From positions 434,001 through 498,000 of the forward strand of contig JBBFLD010000001.1 of the NCBI GenBank assembly GCA_037481715.1: a stretch of DNA of 64,000 nucleotides, given 5' to 3'. Both the position numbers and the translations under genes were made by a program. This DNA comes from Rosettibacter sp037481715 (GTDB lineage Bacteria > Bacteroidota > Ignavibacteria > Ignavibacteriales > Melioribacteraceae). The notes under the pieces are model-generated. The model did not search any database. It was given only the letters and a program-made list of their open reading frames with translations, and was not told the origin of the DNA. Of this stretch, positions 1-9,484 are shown piece by piece (the stretch's first letter is position 1; each line of letters opens with the position of its first letter).

Positions 1-1445
1 CTCCAGTTTATTGAGTATGTTCCTTCTGTTAAAAAAGAATTTAATAATTCATCTACCTGCTTTCCTGTTAAATCATAAACTCTAATTCTTACATTGTTGC
101 TTTTAGGAATATAAAATTTTATTGCTGTTGAAGGATTAAATGGATTAGGGAAATTTTGATAAAGCTGAAAATCTTTTTTTACAATCTCTGATTCAACAGA
201 ATTAATTATATAACTACTTTCAAATGCACCCAAATCTGGTGCAGTTCCAATAAAAGGTAATCCAACATCAACACCAGCATCAATAAATTGACTATTCGAA
301 CTAAGATGCAAAAATTTAATGTCGGGTAGACTTCCATCTTCTTTTCTTGGACCAAAAGCTTCTGTGGGATCAATACTAATAAAATCATTTTCAGAAATTC
401 GGAAAGGACTTAACCAGCTGTTCTTTTCCTGAATTGCAAAACTTCCAAGTTCAACAGAGCCATTTAGTGAAATACAATTTTTTACAATTAAATTTTGTCC
501 AGCATTCAACTGACGTGTGATTCGATAATTTGCACTTTTATTTCCAAAACCAGTGGAGTTTAATAAAGTCATTGAGCCGGCATTATTGTTTTGGTCAAAT
601 CCTTTTACCTTGTTATTAAATGCAAGACAATTTTTAAGTATAAAATGATGCATCAAGTTTAGACTATTGCTGTTATCGCCTCCGCCCATTTTGAAGCCAT
701 TTCCATTCCCTTTACTTGTGCTTCCATCTTTACGATATCCGTTATTAAATGTCCAGCAATTTTCAAGAATTGTAGTAATATTATTTGCCCCTCTTAAATA
801 GCCATCCCACCCGTCATCAGAATTTTGCCATGCTCTGCAGCCATAAAAATAATTATTATTTCCAACAGTTAATTTTGGTGCAAATCCATCAGCATCTTCT
901 TCATTATCTGGGTCAAGATTATAATAAGAATCGCAATTAATAATTTTATTATTTGAAGCACCATTACTTAATTGTAAACCTGAATCTCTGTTTTCATAGA
1001 AAGAACAAAATTCAATAATATTGTAAGAGCCGCCATTAATTTCCATTCCATTATCACCTGCACCTTTTATATCAAAACCCTTAATATGCCAGTAATTTGC
1101 TCTTAAACTTATACCTCGGTTGTTTCCGCTGAAACTCATTGAAGAAAAATCAAGAATGGGTCTTTCATTTTTATAAGCAAATAAATAGTACATTTTTTCG
1201 GCTGTGCCAGATTTTGAAGAACCGATACTAATAGTTGAAGAAAGAGAATAAATTCCACCACGAACATAGATTGTATCACCGGGTTGAGCAATACTAATAG
1301 CCTTAGCTACTGTTTTATATGGTTGAGTAAATGTTCCTGGATTATTATCATCGCCGTTAACTGCTACATAGATTTGAGCATTGATATTTGATATAAAAAA
1401 TGATGCAAGAAAAATTACTTTCAAGAAATTCAGATAATGTTTCAT
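1..1445 (-). CDS. Family 9 pectate lyase with T9SS sorting domain (3' end cut by window)
   Basis: Secreted polygalacturonan lyase of the PL9 parallel beta-helix family, expected to cleave pectate by beta-elimination. I translated it by hand as an open frame of 481 codons that runs off the window. A signal peptide covers about residues 1-23 (ends INAQ). Beta-helix motifs follow (IYVAVNGDDNNPGTF, DADGFAPK, NSDDGWDG, GNGFKMGG). Asp210, Asp211 and Asp214 keep the spacing of the calcium ligands known in Dickeya Pel9A. Asp187 is a likely further ligand and Lys252 the likely catalytic base. From about residue 428 a T9SS type A sorting domain begins (YQNFPNPFNPST) and is cut off before its end. The start is supported by GGGAG just upstream. 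It is the last visible gene of the surface cluster that starts with the TonB receptor. Family assignment is strong; exact substrate is inferred. Confidence 0.88.
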   Translation of the reverse strand, partial: MKHYLNFLKVIFLASFFISNINAQIYVAVNGDDNNPGTFTQPYKTVAKAISIAQPGDTIYVRGGIYSLSSTISIGSSKSGTAEKMYYLFAYKNERPILDFSSMSFSGNNRGISLRANYWHIKGFDIKGAGDNGMEINGGSYNIIEFCSFYENRDSGLQLSNGASNNKIINCDSYYNLDPDNEEDADGFAPKLTVGNNNYFYGCRAWQNSDDGWDGYLRGANNITTILENCWTFNNGYRKDGSTSKGNGNGFKMGGGDNSNSLNLMHHFILKNCLAFNNKVKGFDQNNNAGSMTLLNSTGFGNKSANYRITRQLNAGQNLIVKNCISLNGSVELGSFAIQEKNSWLSPFRISENDFISIDPTEAFGPRKEDGSLPDIKFLHLSSNSQFIDAGVDVGLPFIGTAPDLGAFESSYIINSVESEIVKKDFQLYQNFPNPFNPSTAIKFYIPKSNNVRIRVYDLTGKQVDELLNSFLTEGTYSINW

Positions 1446-1470
1446 TGTTCTCCCAATTCATAATTAGATA

Positions 1471-1514
1471 AAAAATAGACCAGCTTCTGTCAAAGTAATT
1501 AACAAAAGCTGGTC
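1471..1514 (-). terminator. Hairpin terminator between T9SS gene and pectate lyase gene
   Basis: Perfect 9-bp inverted repeat GACCAGCTT/AAGCTGGTC (1478-1486 and 1506-1514) with a 19-nt loop. Read on the minus strand it is followed by a T-rich stretch. It lies just after the stop of the upstream T9SS gene and about 30 nt before the pectate lyase start. It could therefore end the cluster transcript or reduce read-through into the lyase. The loop is longer than usual for an intrinsic terminator. Confidence 0.5.
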
Positions 1515-1536
1515 ATAAGAAATTTTAGATGGTAAA

Positions 1537-2436
1537 TTATTTAGCAAGAACCATCTTTTTTACGCCAATATAATTTTCTGTTTCAAGTTTATAGAAATAA
1601 ACACCGGAAGTAAGATTGGAAGCATCAAGAAGAACTGAATGATAACCTGCCTCCATTTCTCTTGAAATTAATGTAGCTACTTTTTCTCCTAATGAATTAT
1701 AAACCGACAAGTTCACATAACTTGATTTAGGAATTGTAAATGAAATTGTAGTAGCTGGATTAAATGGGTTCGGATAATTTTGTTCTAATTCAAATTCAAC
1801 TGGTAGATTGCTTTCTTCGTCAACAGAAACTGCTGTTTCAGTTTTTCCAATTACTTCAACATAATTCAAACAGAAGTATTTTGTTGTTCCGCCAGTTGTA
1901 GAATACCATGGATAAATTCTCATTATGAATGACTGACCATCAAGAATTTTTTCACCAATCTTATGAACACGAACATAAGCAGCACTATCTCTTATATCGT
2001 TAATTGGTGCAGAAGTTGTATCGATAATTTTCTTATTAGCAAATGAAGGATCTCTATCCCAATAAACATTTGCATGCATATAAGCACGAGTTCCATATGA
2101 ACCCATTCCATATTTTACTGTATCAACAATTAAATTATTACCAGGTTTTGGCGATACCTTAAACTCAACATACTTATCAAAAGAAGGTGCTGTTTCATTA
2201 GGCCATTCAGCACCGTCTTTATACCATATTTTCACAGCAGGACCAAATTGTGAGCCAGTAAAATCACGAACTGTTAAACCTCCCTGAAGACTTACATCAT
2301 TGGCTGTAACTTCACCTATTAAAGTTGTGACTGATAAGTCTAACGTAAGTTCCCACATAACATATGCACGTTGTGCAAATAAATTTTGTATAAAAAATAA
2401 ACATATAAAAAGTAGTATAGTTATGAGCTTTTTCAT
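1537..2436 (-). CDS. Secreted protein with T9SS type A sorting domain
   Basis: 299 residues. A signal peptide (about 1-21, ending NLFA) is followed by a beta-rich region of about 180 residues with many aromatics, of a kind often seen in carbohydrate-binding or accessory modules; I do not recognise a named family. From about residue 210 there is a classic T9SS sorting domain: ELEQNYPNPFNPATTISF, then GVYFYKLETENYIGVKKMVLAK at the end. It is expected to cross the outer membrane through the T9SS and be attached to the cell surface or released. The start has an AGGAGG ribosome site. It lies between the PorV/PorQ-like gene and the pectate lyase, so a role in binding or trimming pectic polymers is possible but is inference from context only. 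Confidence 0.8.
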   Translation of the reverse strand: MKKLITILLFICLFFIQNLFAQRAYVMWELTLDLSVTTLIGEVTANDVSLQGGLTVRDFTGSQFGPAVKIWYKDGAEWPNETAPSFDKYVEFKVSPKPGNNLIVDTVKYGMGSYGTRAYMHANVYWDRDPSFANKKIIDTTSAPINDIRDSAAYVRVHKIGEKILDGQSFIMRIYPWYSTTGGTTKYFCLNYVEVIGKTETAVSVDEESNLPVEFELEQNYPNPFNPATTISFTIPKSSYVNLSVYNSLGEKVATLISREMEAGYHSVLLDASNLTSGVYFYKLETENYIGVKKMVLAK

Positions 2437-2481
2437 ATTTCCTCCTATTTGTTAAATGTTATTTCTGTTTTTTCATTTCTA

Positions 2482-3516
2482 TTAAAAAGCTACACTTAAA
2501 GAAAATCTATTTACACCATCGAAATACTCTGTGGCTGAATATGAATAATTGATATCGAACTTAATTCCTCCAATTGATTGAGTAATACCAAGACCACCGG
2601 ACCAGCTAAAGATATCATGATTACTTTCATATCCAGCACGCAATGAAATCATATTCATGTATGTATATTCAATTCCGGCATTTACTCTATCTGTATAATT
2701 ATTTGGATGTAAAAATTCTGTTGATACAAGAATTGAATGGTCTTGAGAGATATTCTTGTTAATTAAATCCATAATATTCATACCAAGTCCAACTGCAAAT
2801 GTAATGGGGAGAGGTGAACTAAAGCTTTGATATCTCACAAAAGTTGAAAAATTTCGCATTGACATTCCTAATCTTAAAGATTCAATACCTGGGAAATATT
2901 TAATTCCCATATCAAATACCCACTTGTTTGCATTATTATCACTAACATTTCCTGCAGCATCAACAAACTGACCTAATTGTTGACCAACATATTTTGCAGT
3001 TCCGCCAATTGAAAATTTTGGACTTATTTGTTTTACATAAGTCAATCCAAATGCATAAGCTCCAACATTTTTTATATCACCTGTAAGGATATAGTTATCT
3101 GGACTAGTGCTTGCAGCATCAACGAGTGCAGTTCCTCTAATTGTTCCATAATCAACTATTAAAAAGCTTAAAGCTACAGAACCATAACTTTCACCATTCC
3201 ATGCAACAGCGCCGGCAAGATATTTAATATCAGCAAACCATTGAGTTGATGATACAAAAGCCTGATATTTTGAATCCATTTCCGTTAAACCAGCTGGATT
3301 TGAAAAAACACTTTCAACACCTTTGCTTAAAGCCGTATAAGAATTTCCAATGCCAGCTGCTTTAGGAGAAACAGCAATTTGTAAAAAGTTCATAGTAGTT
3401 TGACCTGTCTGCTTCAGGTTAACACCACCCTGTCCAGTAGTTTTCATATCAACCTGAGCTTGAATACTCAAGCTGATGAAAGAAATTAGTACTAAGATTT
3501 TTATTAAACTTTTCAT
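2482..3516 (-). CDS. PorV/PorQ-family outer-membrane protein
   Basis: 344 residues with a signal peptide (ends SIQA) and a FadL-like beta-barrel pattern: alternating hydrophobic strands, the early motif FLQIAVSPKAAGIGNSYTAL, VFSNPAGL and a C-terminal Phe. This matches the PorV/PorQ family (UPF0164). PorV is the outer-membrane shuttle that receives T9SS cargo from the translocon and presents it to PorU; PorQ is a paralogue. The copy sits between two genes for T9SS cargo in what looks like one transcription unit, so it may serve those particular substrates. A ribosome site (AGGAG) precedes the ATG. Whether it acts as PorV proper or as a dedicated paralogue cannot be told from this window. Confidence 0.8.
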   Translation of the reverse strand: MKSLIKILVLISFISLSIQAQVDMKTTGQGGVNLKQTGQTTMNFLQIAVSPKAAGIGNSYTALSKGVESVFSNPAGLTEMDSKYQAFVSSTQWFADIKYLAGAVAWNGESYGSVALSFLIVDYGTIRGTALVDAASTSPDNYILTGDIKNVGAYAFGLTYVKQISPKFSIGGTAKYVGQQLGQFVDAAGNVSDNNANKWVFDMGIKYFPGIESLRLGMSMRNFSTFVRYQSFSSPLPITFAVGLGMNIMDLINKNISQDHSILVSTEFLHPNNYTDRVNAGIEYTYMNMISLRAGYESNHDIFSWSGGLGITQSIGGIKFDINYSYSATEYFDGVNRFSLSVAF

Positions 3517-3536
3517 TAATAAATTCTCCTCTTTTA

Positions 3537-5744
3537 TTAACGAACTACAACAAGTTTCTGATACGATACATTTCCATCTGGCGTTTGAAATACAACAATG
3601 TAAACACCACTGGCAATAGTTTGACCGCGTTCATTTGTCATATTCCATTTATCAAATCCGCTGTCCTGATTATGCTCAATAGTTTTTACAAGGTCTCCTG
3701 TTTCAGTAAATATTTTAATTGTAACTGTTTTTGGTAATTCATAAAAAGATATCTGCATGTTAGAAGGATTAGTCCATCCATAGCCTCGTATCTTTGGGTC
3801 ATTGTAATTATATGGATTTGGAACTATAACAATTTTATCAAGTTCATTGCCAAGTCGTGCTTCCCCTTTAACTGGTGTATTGTTATAGAAATAAACTCTG
3901 CCACTGTAAATTGTTTTACCTCTTTCAGTAGGATGAGCATTTGGGTCGTTAGGAGAAATTTTTGCTGCTGCCTGAACATAGTAAAAGAGATTTGCCCCTA
4001 CACGAATTTGTGTATCTGTAAATGAATGAACAGCTTTTTTATCTGTTGCGTTTGATCTATATACTTCCTGATAGTAAGTAGTATCTCTGTCGGATACTTT
4101 TTTCATTATTCTGTACCCATCAAAATTGCTTAAAGCTTCTGCTTGTGGGTCAGCCCATTCAATTGTCACACCTGAACTTGTACCTGTTATCGATACATAA
4201 GTTGGGGGAGGTGGAGTCATTGGTGCATTATAATTATGCAAGAAATTATATTTAGCTCTGCTTACTGTTTTATGAACTGAATCTATTCCAGTACTAAACC
4301 ATCTATCTTTTTTCTTATCTGTTTCTGTTGCACCTGCTGGGAAAACAAAATTACTTGGGAAATAACCTGTAACAGGATTTGGTAAATTTGGAGGATCTTC
4401 TAAAGTATTAGTTTGATTCTTTGTATCATTTAACCATTTCTTACCAACTTCAACTGCTTTTTCTCTGCTAATTCCTGCAATGCCTGTTACTTTTACAATT
4501 CTAATTTTTTGTCCTGGTGCAAATGTATAAGGTCCATAACATTTAATCATACTTTCAAAAGTATTTGCTTGAGCACTTATACCTGTTTCACCTCCTGGAG
4601 CTTCTTTGCCAAGTTCATCAAGATTTTTTCTGTGATGACCTGGTCTAACATCTGGACCTGTCATATCTTCGCTTTGCAACAAGGTTCCATTAATTAAATT
4701 ATAATAAGAAGCTCCATCTGCCACAGGGTCATAAGTAGGAGTAAACAATGGTAAGTTTAGATTATTCTGCATATTAGCTACACTTGTAACCATTGGTTGA
4801 TTCATGTCGTCCTGGTCATTGGGGTCAATAGGTCCAGTATAATTTGGTGTTGGATAATAAGGTTGTTTTGAAGCATGAATAGTTGCCATAAAAGTAAAAT
4901 CTTTATCTAACAATCTTCCTCCTTGTTGAGTAAGAGGTTGACCTATTCTATCACCTTGAACTTCTGGGTCATCAGATGAATAGCAATAATATACACGCAA
5001 TGAATCTGTTACTTTAGCTCCATAATAATGATACCACTTTCTTGGTGAATTATTATTTGCATATTGGTCTATTGTAGCAATAGCAGGATTTGTTCCATCT
5101 GCTCTTTGCAATTGATATTCACCATCATGAAGGAAAATATAAAAATTGGTAAATGTAATATTTGTATCGTTAGAAAAAGTATAATCAATTACAACATAAT
5201 TATCATGATATTGCTGAGACCAAGCTAATACTTTTTTCTCAACAGTAACCCCGCAAGAATATTTATTAGTAACTGTTACAGTTTGGTCACTTGTCCCAAT
5301 ACATTTTGAAGGGTCAATAATAACATTGCCAAGGTCATTTTGTGGAGGAGTTGTAGTAGAACCTTGAGAAGCAATAGTATAAGTTGGATTTGCATAACGA
5401 GCATAATTTTTAAGTGGAACTACAATCTTACCATTAGGCTGATCTTTACCAATAGGAGAAAATACAGCAGGTTTTCCGTTCCAGTTATCCGTTGCTATAG
5501 CAGCAAATCCACCAAAATATCCTTCAGTTCCCTGAAAGCGGCAGCCATAAGCGCTGTAATCTGCAAACAGATTTAGATTAGATGAGCCGTAAGTAATTCC
5601 TTTGTTACCTCCATTTGCAGCAACAGCACCCCAGATTCTGTTTACACGCACCAAAGCATCGGTTTGTGAATAAACATAATTTGTAAATAATAAACTGATA
5701 AGGAATATTATAATCATCCTTTTAGTAATAATTATATTATTCAT
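3537..5744 (-). CDS. Large secreted protein with fibronectin III-like and T9SS sorting domains
   Basis: 735 residues from the ATG at 5744, chosen because GGGAGTG lies just upstream and a signal peptide (ending NYVYSQ) follows; an upstream ATG at 5780 would put 12 residues before it. The first 500 residues are Asn/Tyr/Gly-rich with no family I recognise. About residues 510-610 resemble a fibronectin III fold (ITGTSSGVTIEWADP, FYYVQAAAK). The last ~90 residues form a T9SS domain (IVIVPNPYNYNDP ... GVYIVVFQTPDG ... LVVVR). It sits directly upstream of the PorV/PorQ-like gene and downstream of the TonB receptor, so it is probably a surface protein of the same uptake system, perhaps the glycan-capturing partner. 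No SusD-like features are visible. Confidence 0.75.
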   Translation of the reverse strand: MNNIIITKRMIIIFLISLLFTNYVYSQTDALVRVNRIWGAVAANGGNKGITYGSSNLNLFADYSAYGCRFQGTEGYFGGFAAIATDNWNGKPAVFSPIGKDQPNGKIVVPLKNYARYANPTYTIASQGSTTTPPQNDLGNVIIDPSKCIGTSDQTVTVTNKYSCGVTVEKKVLAWSQQYHDNYVVIDYTFSNDTNITFTNFYIFLHDGEYQLQRADGTNPAIATIDQYANNNSPRKWYHYYGAKVTDSLRVYYCYSSDDPEVQGDRIGQPLTQQGGRLLDKDFTFMATIHASKQPYYPTPNYTGPIDPNDQDDMNQPMVTSVANMQNNLNLPLFTPTYDPVADGASYYNLINGTLLQSEDMTGPDVRPGHHRKNLDELGKEAPGGETGISAQANTFESMIKCYGPYTFAPGQKIRIVKVTGIAGISREKAVEVGKKWLNDTKNQTNTLEDPPNLPNPVTGYFPSNFVFPAGATETDKKKDRWFSTGIDSVHKTVSRAKYNFLHNYNAPMTPPPPTYVSITGTSSGVTIEWADPQAEALSNFDGYRIMKKVSDRDTTYYQEVYRSNATDKKAVHSFTDTQIRVGANLFYYVQAAAKISPNDPNAHPTERGKTIYSGRVYFYNNTPVKGEARLGNELDKIVIVPNPYNYNDPKIRGYGWTNPSNMQISFYELPKTVTIKIFTETGDLVKTIEHNQDSGFDKWNMTNERGQTIASGVYIVVFQTPDGNVSYQKLVVVR

Positions 5745-5794
5745 TTTCACTCCCAATTTTTTAATGTTATTGTTTGACATCTTTTAATTTCCTT

Positions 5795-8700
5795 TTAGAA
5801 GTCAAACCTAATTCCAAACCAGATAGACCTTGCATAGCCATAAGTAAAGATGTCCACATTGGGGTCATTAATCCATGGTTTGTCTTTTGACCTCATATCA
5901 CCAATATGGTCTTCTTGAACAACTTCTCCCTTTTTATGCAGAATACCCCATTGGTCAACTACATCCTGAGTATATACATATCCGGGATATAAATAATTAC
6001 CTTTTGTTTCATCACGTATTGGGTCCCAATATGGATTAGCATATTCTTTAAGATGTAAAGATGCCATATAAGCTTCAAAGTCGGAACCAGAAGCAGAACC
6101 ATTGCCACCATAAAATGCATAGTTATACATAAAGATTTTGTTGTTGAATAAATTATTAACATCAAGATATGCAGTAGCTTTAATAAAACCGATATTAAAT
6201 GTTTTACTTAATCTCAAATTAACCATCCAGAAATTAGGCCATCTGAATTCATTGTTTACACCTTCGACATTACGCGGATTGTATCTGAAAATTTGTCCAA
6301 GTCGCCAGTGAGGTAAAATGCTCAGATTCCAATCACCAAGATAGTAACCCCATTTTGATGGAGAACGCAAATTGATGTTTGCTTTAATTTCTGGAACAGG
6401 GTCGGGTCTCGAAGGATTTGCATATGCAAAAGCACTTGGGGCATTATTCGATGAAGGGTCTTCAAAGACAGCATTTCTTCCTGTATTGCCTCCACTTGCA
6501 TATGTGTATTGCATGTTCAACCAGCCTGTTAAATATTCACCAACAGATTTTGTAATTTGTAATTCTAAGCCTTGAATTGTTCTATATCTATCGTTTGTTC
6601 TAAATCTGTATGTTGGAATTCCAGTTGTAGTTGGTGTATAAGTCAGAACTCTAACTTCACCTGTAACATCCTTATAGTATCCTGCAATATGAATTAAATA
6701 TTGGTCGAGCAAATTGTAATCAACACCTAATTCATACTGAACAGTTTTTGATGGTTCAAGATTAGGATTGCCTAATTGATAGAGCCCGCCTTTCTTATCA
6801 TCATATCTAAAGTCATACATAAATAATTCACTTAATGGAGGCAAACTTCTGAAATGTCCATAGTTAAAATAAAACTTAGCTCGTTCTGTAATTGGGAAAG
6901 CAATTCCAAATCTTGGGCTGAATACAAGATGGTCATCAACAGGTTCAAGTAATGGCTTTTTTCCTTCTGCAATCAATTTATTATTTACTTCATTCCATCT
7001 TTCCCAAATTATTGATCTGCCTGAGCGAAGAATTTCTAAATAATTTTGTGGTGTCCAGTTAGGAGCTGCAAAAGCATCTGCATTCCATGGGTCACCTGTA
7101 GGCCATTTCAAATCTCCAAATCCATAATAATCCATACGAATACCAATATTAGCAACCATATCTTCGAATGTTATTTCATCCTGTATATATGCTCCAAATG
7201 TTCGAGGTTCAACTTTGAAATTATATTCGTACATACTGAGTGGACCTTGATTAGGCCAGTATGACCATCTATCGTTTTTCAAATTAATGTAATTAAATTC
7301 TAATCCAGCCTTGATAAAATGCATTTTTGTAATCTGACTTCCAAAATTAAATTTCATTCTTAATTGTCGAGTAAGTGAATTGTCATAAAAGCATCCGCCT
7401 TTACTGTCAAATCTTTCAGCTAATCCTGGAACTGAATAATATTGGTCAAAAATGAAACCGTCAATTGTATCCTGAGATTGTCCAACATCCAAAATTCTTC
7501 TTCCATATGGCATTTCTGTTACAGGAATCGGTCCTAAATGTGTTACAACTGATAAATCTCTTGTTTGAGTTGCATTAATATCTTCTTTAGTTGATTGATA
7601 ACTAATTGTAAAATCATAAAATGTTTTTGAACTTATTGCGTGAGTAAGATTTGCACCAATCAAATAATTTTTCTGAATCCATGGCTGAAGCATTGTTGGA
7701 TACCAGTAGTAAATCGGTCCATAGTTAGAACCAGAAGCAACAAATAATGGGATATTATTTTCAGGCATCATTGCACCACGGTCAAGCCCTTGATAAACTG
7801 AAGAACCTAAATCATTAGCAGTTGCTAAATTAGGAATTTCGCTATCAGCTCCTCTTGCTGGGTTCATTCCTTTTTGATAGGTATAAACACCAGTTAATTT
7901 TAGAGTGATTGCATTAGTAATATTAGATTTTAATGCAAGCATTGTTGAACTGCTAAAATCAAAATCTAATTCGAGCGGCTCGATATAAGATTGTCTTTTA
8001 GTTACATTAGAAAGATAAAAAGTTGCATTACCTAATGCTTTGCCAATTAGTGGAACTGGTCCGCCAAATCCTCCATCAAAATTAAAATCCCCATATTTAC
8101 CTTCTTTATTAGCATGACGTGCAAATAAGCTCATTAAATTCTGGTCAGTAACTTCATTACCTACATTCAGACCTTGAGCATTAAGTTCTCGAATAACTTT
8201 GTTTAATTTTTCAAAGTCGGGCATTACCATATGCATCCATGCATCATAGAGATAAAGGTCTACTGGAGTAATTCCTTTATTTTTCCATGCAGCTGGAAGA
8301 GATTTATTGTTAATCTGAATCCATCCTGCAAAAGATGGGTATTGAGTAAACTGCTGCTTTTGGTAATTATCGATTATTCCCCTCTTTACTGCCTCATTCA
8401 CTCCTATAAATGCAATTTCAGGGTCTAAGTGTGGACGCAAGTAATTATTCATTGGATCGTAAAGTGAAGGACCAAATCTTTTTAGATGTGCAGGCGAACG
8501 TGTAAAACTAAATGTTCCATGATATCCTTCTGATGTTCCATATTTTGTTGCTACATTAATAACACCAGAACGAAAATCTCCATACTCTGCACTCATACCT
8601 CCAGCTTTAAGAGAGACTTGTTCAACTGCACTTGTAGGTATTAATGATTCTGTTTTCCCTACTCTTGCATTTACGAAAGTCAAACCATTAATAACAGTTC

Positions 8701-9229
8701 CAGTTTCTGAGGGTCTTCCCTCTCTAATATTTAAATAATCTGATCCAGTAATTCCTGCTTGAGTAGAAATAAAATCCTGTAATGTTCTAACACCAGCAGC
8801 TTCGCTTAATTGTTTGTTATCAATAACAATCTGAGTACTTGAAACTTCCTTGTGAAGAATATCTCTTTTAGCAGTAACAACAACTTCTTCACCAACTATT
8901 GCTGTCTGTTCAAGTTGAAAATCAACTCGTGTTGTTTGATTCTGTGATACAATAACGTTCGTTTGAGTAACTTTATTTGTCCCAACCATCGAAGCTTGAA
9001 TTGAATATGTCCCAACTGGAACATTTACTATTATATACTCACCATTTTCATCTGTAGCTGCACCAATATGAGTTCCCAAAATAACAACATTAACACCTAA
9101 AAGGGGTTCACCGTTACTTTTGTCAGTCACTTTTCCAACAATTTTACCTTGAGCATACATTAAACCAGTAAACATGAACAAAAACAGTATGCTAAAGGCA
9201 AATAAATTACCTCGTAGATTTTTAGTCAT
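5795..9229 (-). CDS. TonB-dependent outer-membrane receptor with CarboxypepD_reg domain
   Basis: 1144 residues. Signal peptide about 1-26 (ends MYAQ); a carboxypeptidase-regulatory-like beta domain at about 28-115 (GKVTDKSNGEPLLGVNV, GEYIIVNVPVGTYSI); a plug domain at about 130-230 (EEVVVTAKR, GRPSETGTVINGL, SAEYGDFRSGVINVATKYG); then a long 22-strand-type barrel ending in FGIRFDF with a terminal aromatic. It would import a ligand across the outer membrane using TonB/ExbBD energy. The AGGAG ribosome site and ATG are clear. It heads the cluster that continues with T9SS proteins, a PorV/PorQ-like protein and a pectate lyase, which suggests oligogalacturonides or another pectin fragment as ligand. 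No SusD gene is adjacent, so it is not a standard SusCD pair. Confidence 0.88.
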   Translation of the reverse strand: MTKNLRGNLFAFSILFLFMFTGLMYAQGKIVGKVTDKSNGEPLLGVNVVILGTHIGAATDENGEYIIVNVPVGTYSIQASMVGTNKVTQTNVIVSQNQTTRVDFQLEQTAIVGEEVVVTAKRDILHKEVSSTQIVIDNKQLSEAAGVRTLQDFISTQAGITGSDYLNIREGRPSETGTVINGLTFVNARVGKTESLIPTSAVEQVSLKAGGMSAEYGDFRSGVINVATKYGTSEGYHGTFSFTRSPAHLKRFGPSLYDPMNNYLRPHLDPEIAFIGVNEAVKRGIIDNYQKQQFTQYPSFAGWIQINNKSLPAAWKNKGITPVDLYLYDAWMHMVMPDFEKLNKVIRELNAQGLNVGNEVTDQNLMSLFARHANKEGKYGDFNFDGGFGGPVPLIGKALGNATFYLSNVTKRQSYIEPLELDFDFSSSTMLALKSNITNAITLKLTGVYTYQKGMNPARGADSEIPNLATANDLGSSVYQGLDRGAMMPENNIPLFVASGSNYGPIYYWYPTMLQPWIQKNYLIGANLTHAISSKTFYDFTISYQSTKEDINATQTRDLSVVTHLGPIPVTEMPYGRRILDVGQSQDTIDGFIFDQYYSVPGLAERFDSKGGCFYDNSLTRQLRMKFNFGSQITKMHFIKAGLEFNYINLKNDRWSYWPNQGPLSMYEYNFKVEPRTFGAYIQDEITFEDMVANIGIRMDYYGFGDLKWPTGDPWNADAFAAPNWTPQNYLEILRSGRSIIWERWNEVNNKLIAEGKKPLLEPVDDHLVFSPRFGIAFPITERAKFYFNYGHFRSLPPLSELFMYDFRYDDKKGGLYQLGNPNLEPSKTVQYELGVDYNLLDQYLIHIAGYYKDVTGEVRVLTYTPTTTGIPTYRFRTNDRYRTIQGLELQITKSVGEYLTGWLNMQYTYASGGNTGRNAVFEDPSSNNAPSAFAYANPSRPDPVPEIKANINLRSPSKWGYYLGDWNLSILPHWRLGQIFRYNPRNVEGVNNEFRWPNFWMVNLRLSKTFNIGFIKATAYLDVNNLFNNKIFMYNYAFYGGNGSASGSDFEAYMASLHLKEYANPYWDPIRDETKGNYLYPGYVYTQDVVDQWGILHKKGEVVQEDHIGDMRSKDKPWINDPNVDIFTYGYARSIWFGIRFDF

Positions 9230-9271
9230 ATTTACTCCTCTATTGTTATTTCAAAGAGTTATTTATTTAAT

Positions 9272-9335
9272 GAACGACAAATAACAGATTTATTAATTAA
9301 GTGAAAAGCCGAAGTATTTATAATGGAACGACAAG
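9272..9335. repeat. Direct repeat GAACGACAA in the TonB-receptor leader
   Basis: The 9-mer gaacgacaa occurs at 9272-9280 and again at 9326-9334, each followed by a/g-taa. The copies are 54 bp apart, about five helical turns, and lie 40-105 bp upstream of the receptor start. They could be paired regulator sites. Two copies of a short word in AT-rich DNA is weak evidence. Confidence 0.25.
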
Positions 9336-9408
9336 TAAGTATCGCCTCAAGCAGAGATATCATAATTAAAATAAATGTAGGGGGAACCAAAATCATTTAT
9401 TATCAATA

Positions 9409-9424
9409 AAGTAAATGTTTACTT
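9409..9424. promoter_or_regulatory. 16-bp dyad, possible operator upstream of the TonB receptor
   Basis: The sequence AAGTAAA-TG-TTTACTT is a perfect 7+7 bp inverted repeat with a 2-bp centre. It lies 180 bp upstream of the TonB receptor gene, in the 255-bp gap after the arabinose operon. Size and symmetry fit a dimeric helix-turn-helix regulator site. No regulator gene is adjacent, so the cognate protein is unknown. No clear TTTG/TAnnTTTG promoter was found in this gap. Confidence 0.35.
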
Positions 9425-9484
9425 AATTGCTGACTTAACTTGCCAAAATTTGTAATAAATGTCAAGTTATTTTTATATGCTTGT

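Noticed and set aside
206..388. Short minus-strand frame inside the pectate lyase region
   Set aside because: It lies in another frame of the pectate lyase gene, whose full reading frame explains the sequence.
9422..9480. Imperfect inverted repeat (AACTTG/CAAGTT arms) after the HAD gene as a terminator
   Set aside because: The arms are only 6 bp with a long loop, and the T-rich tract is on the plus strand, which has no gene ending there.
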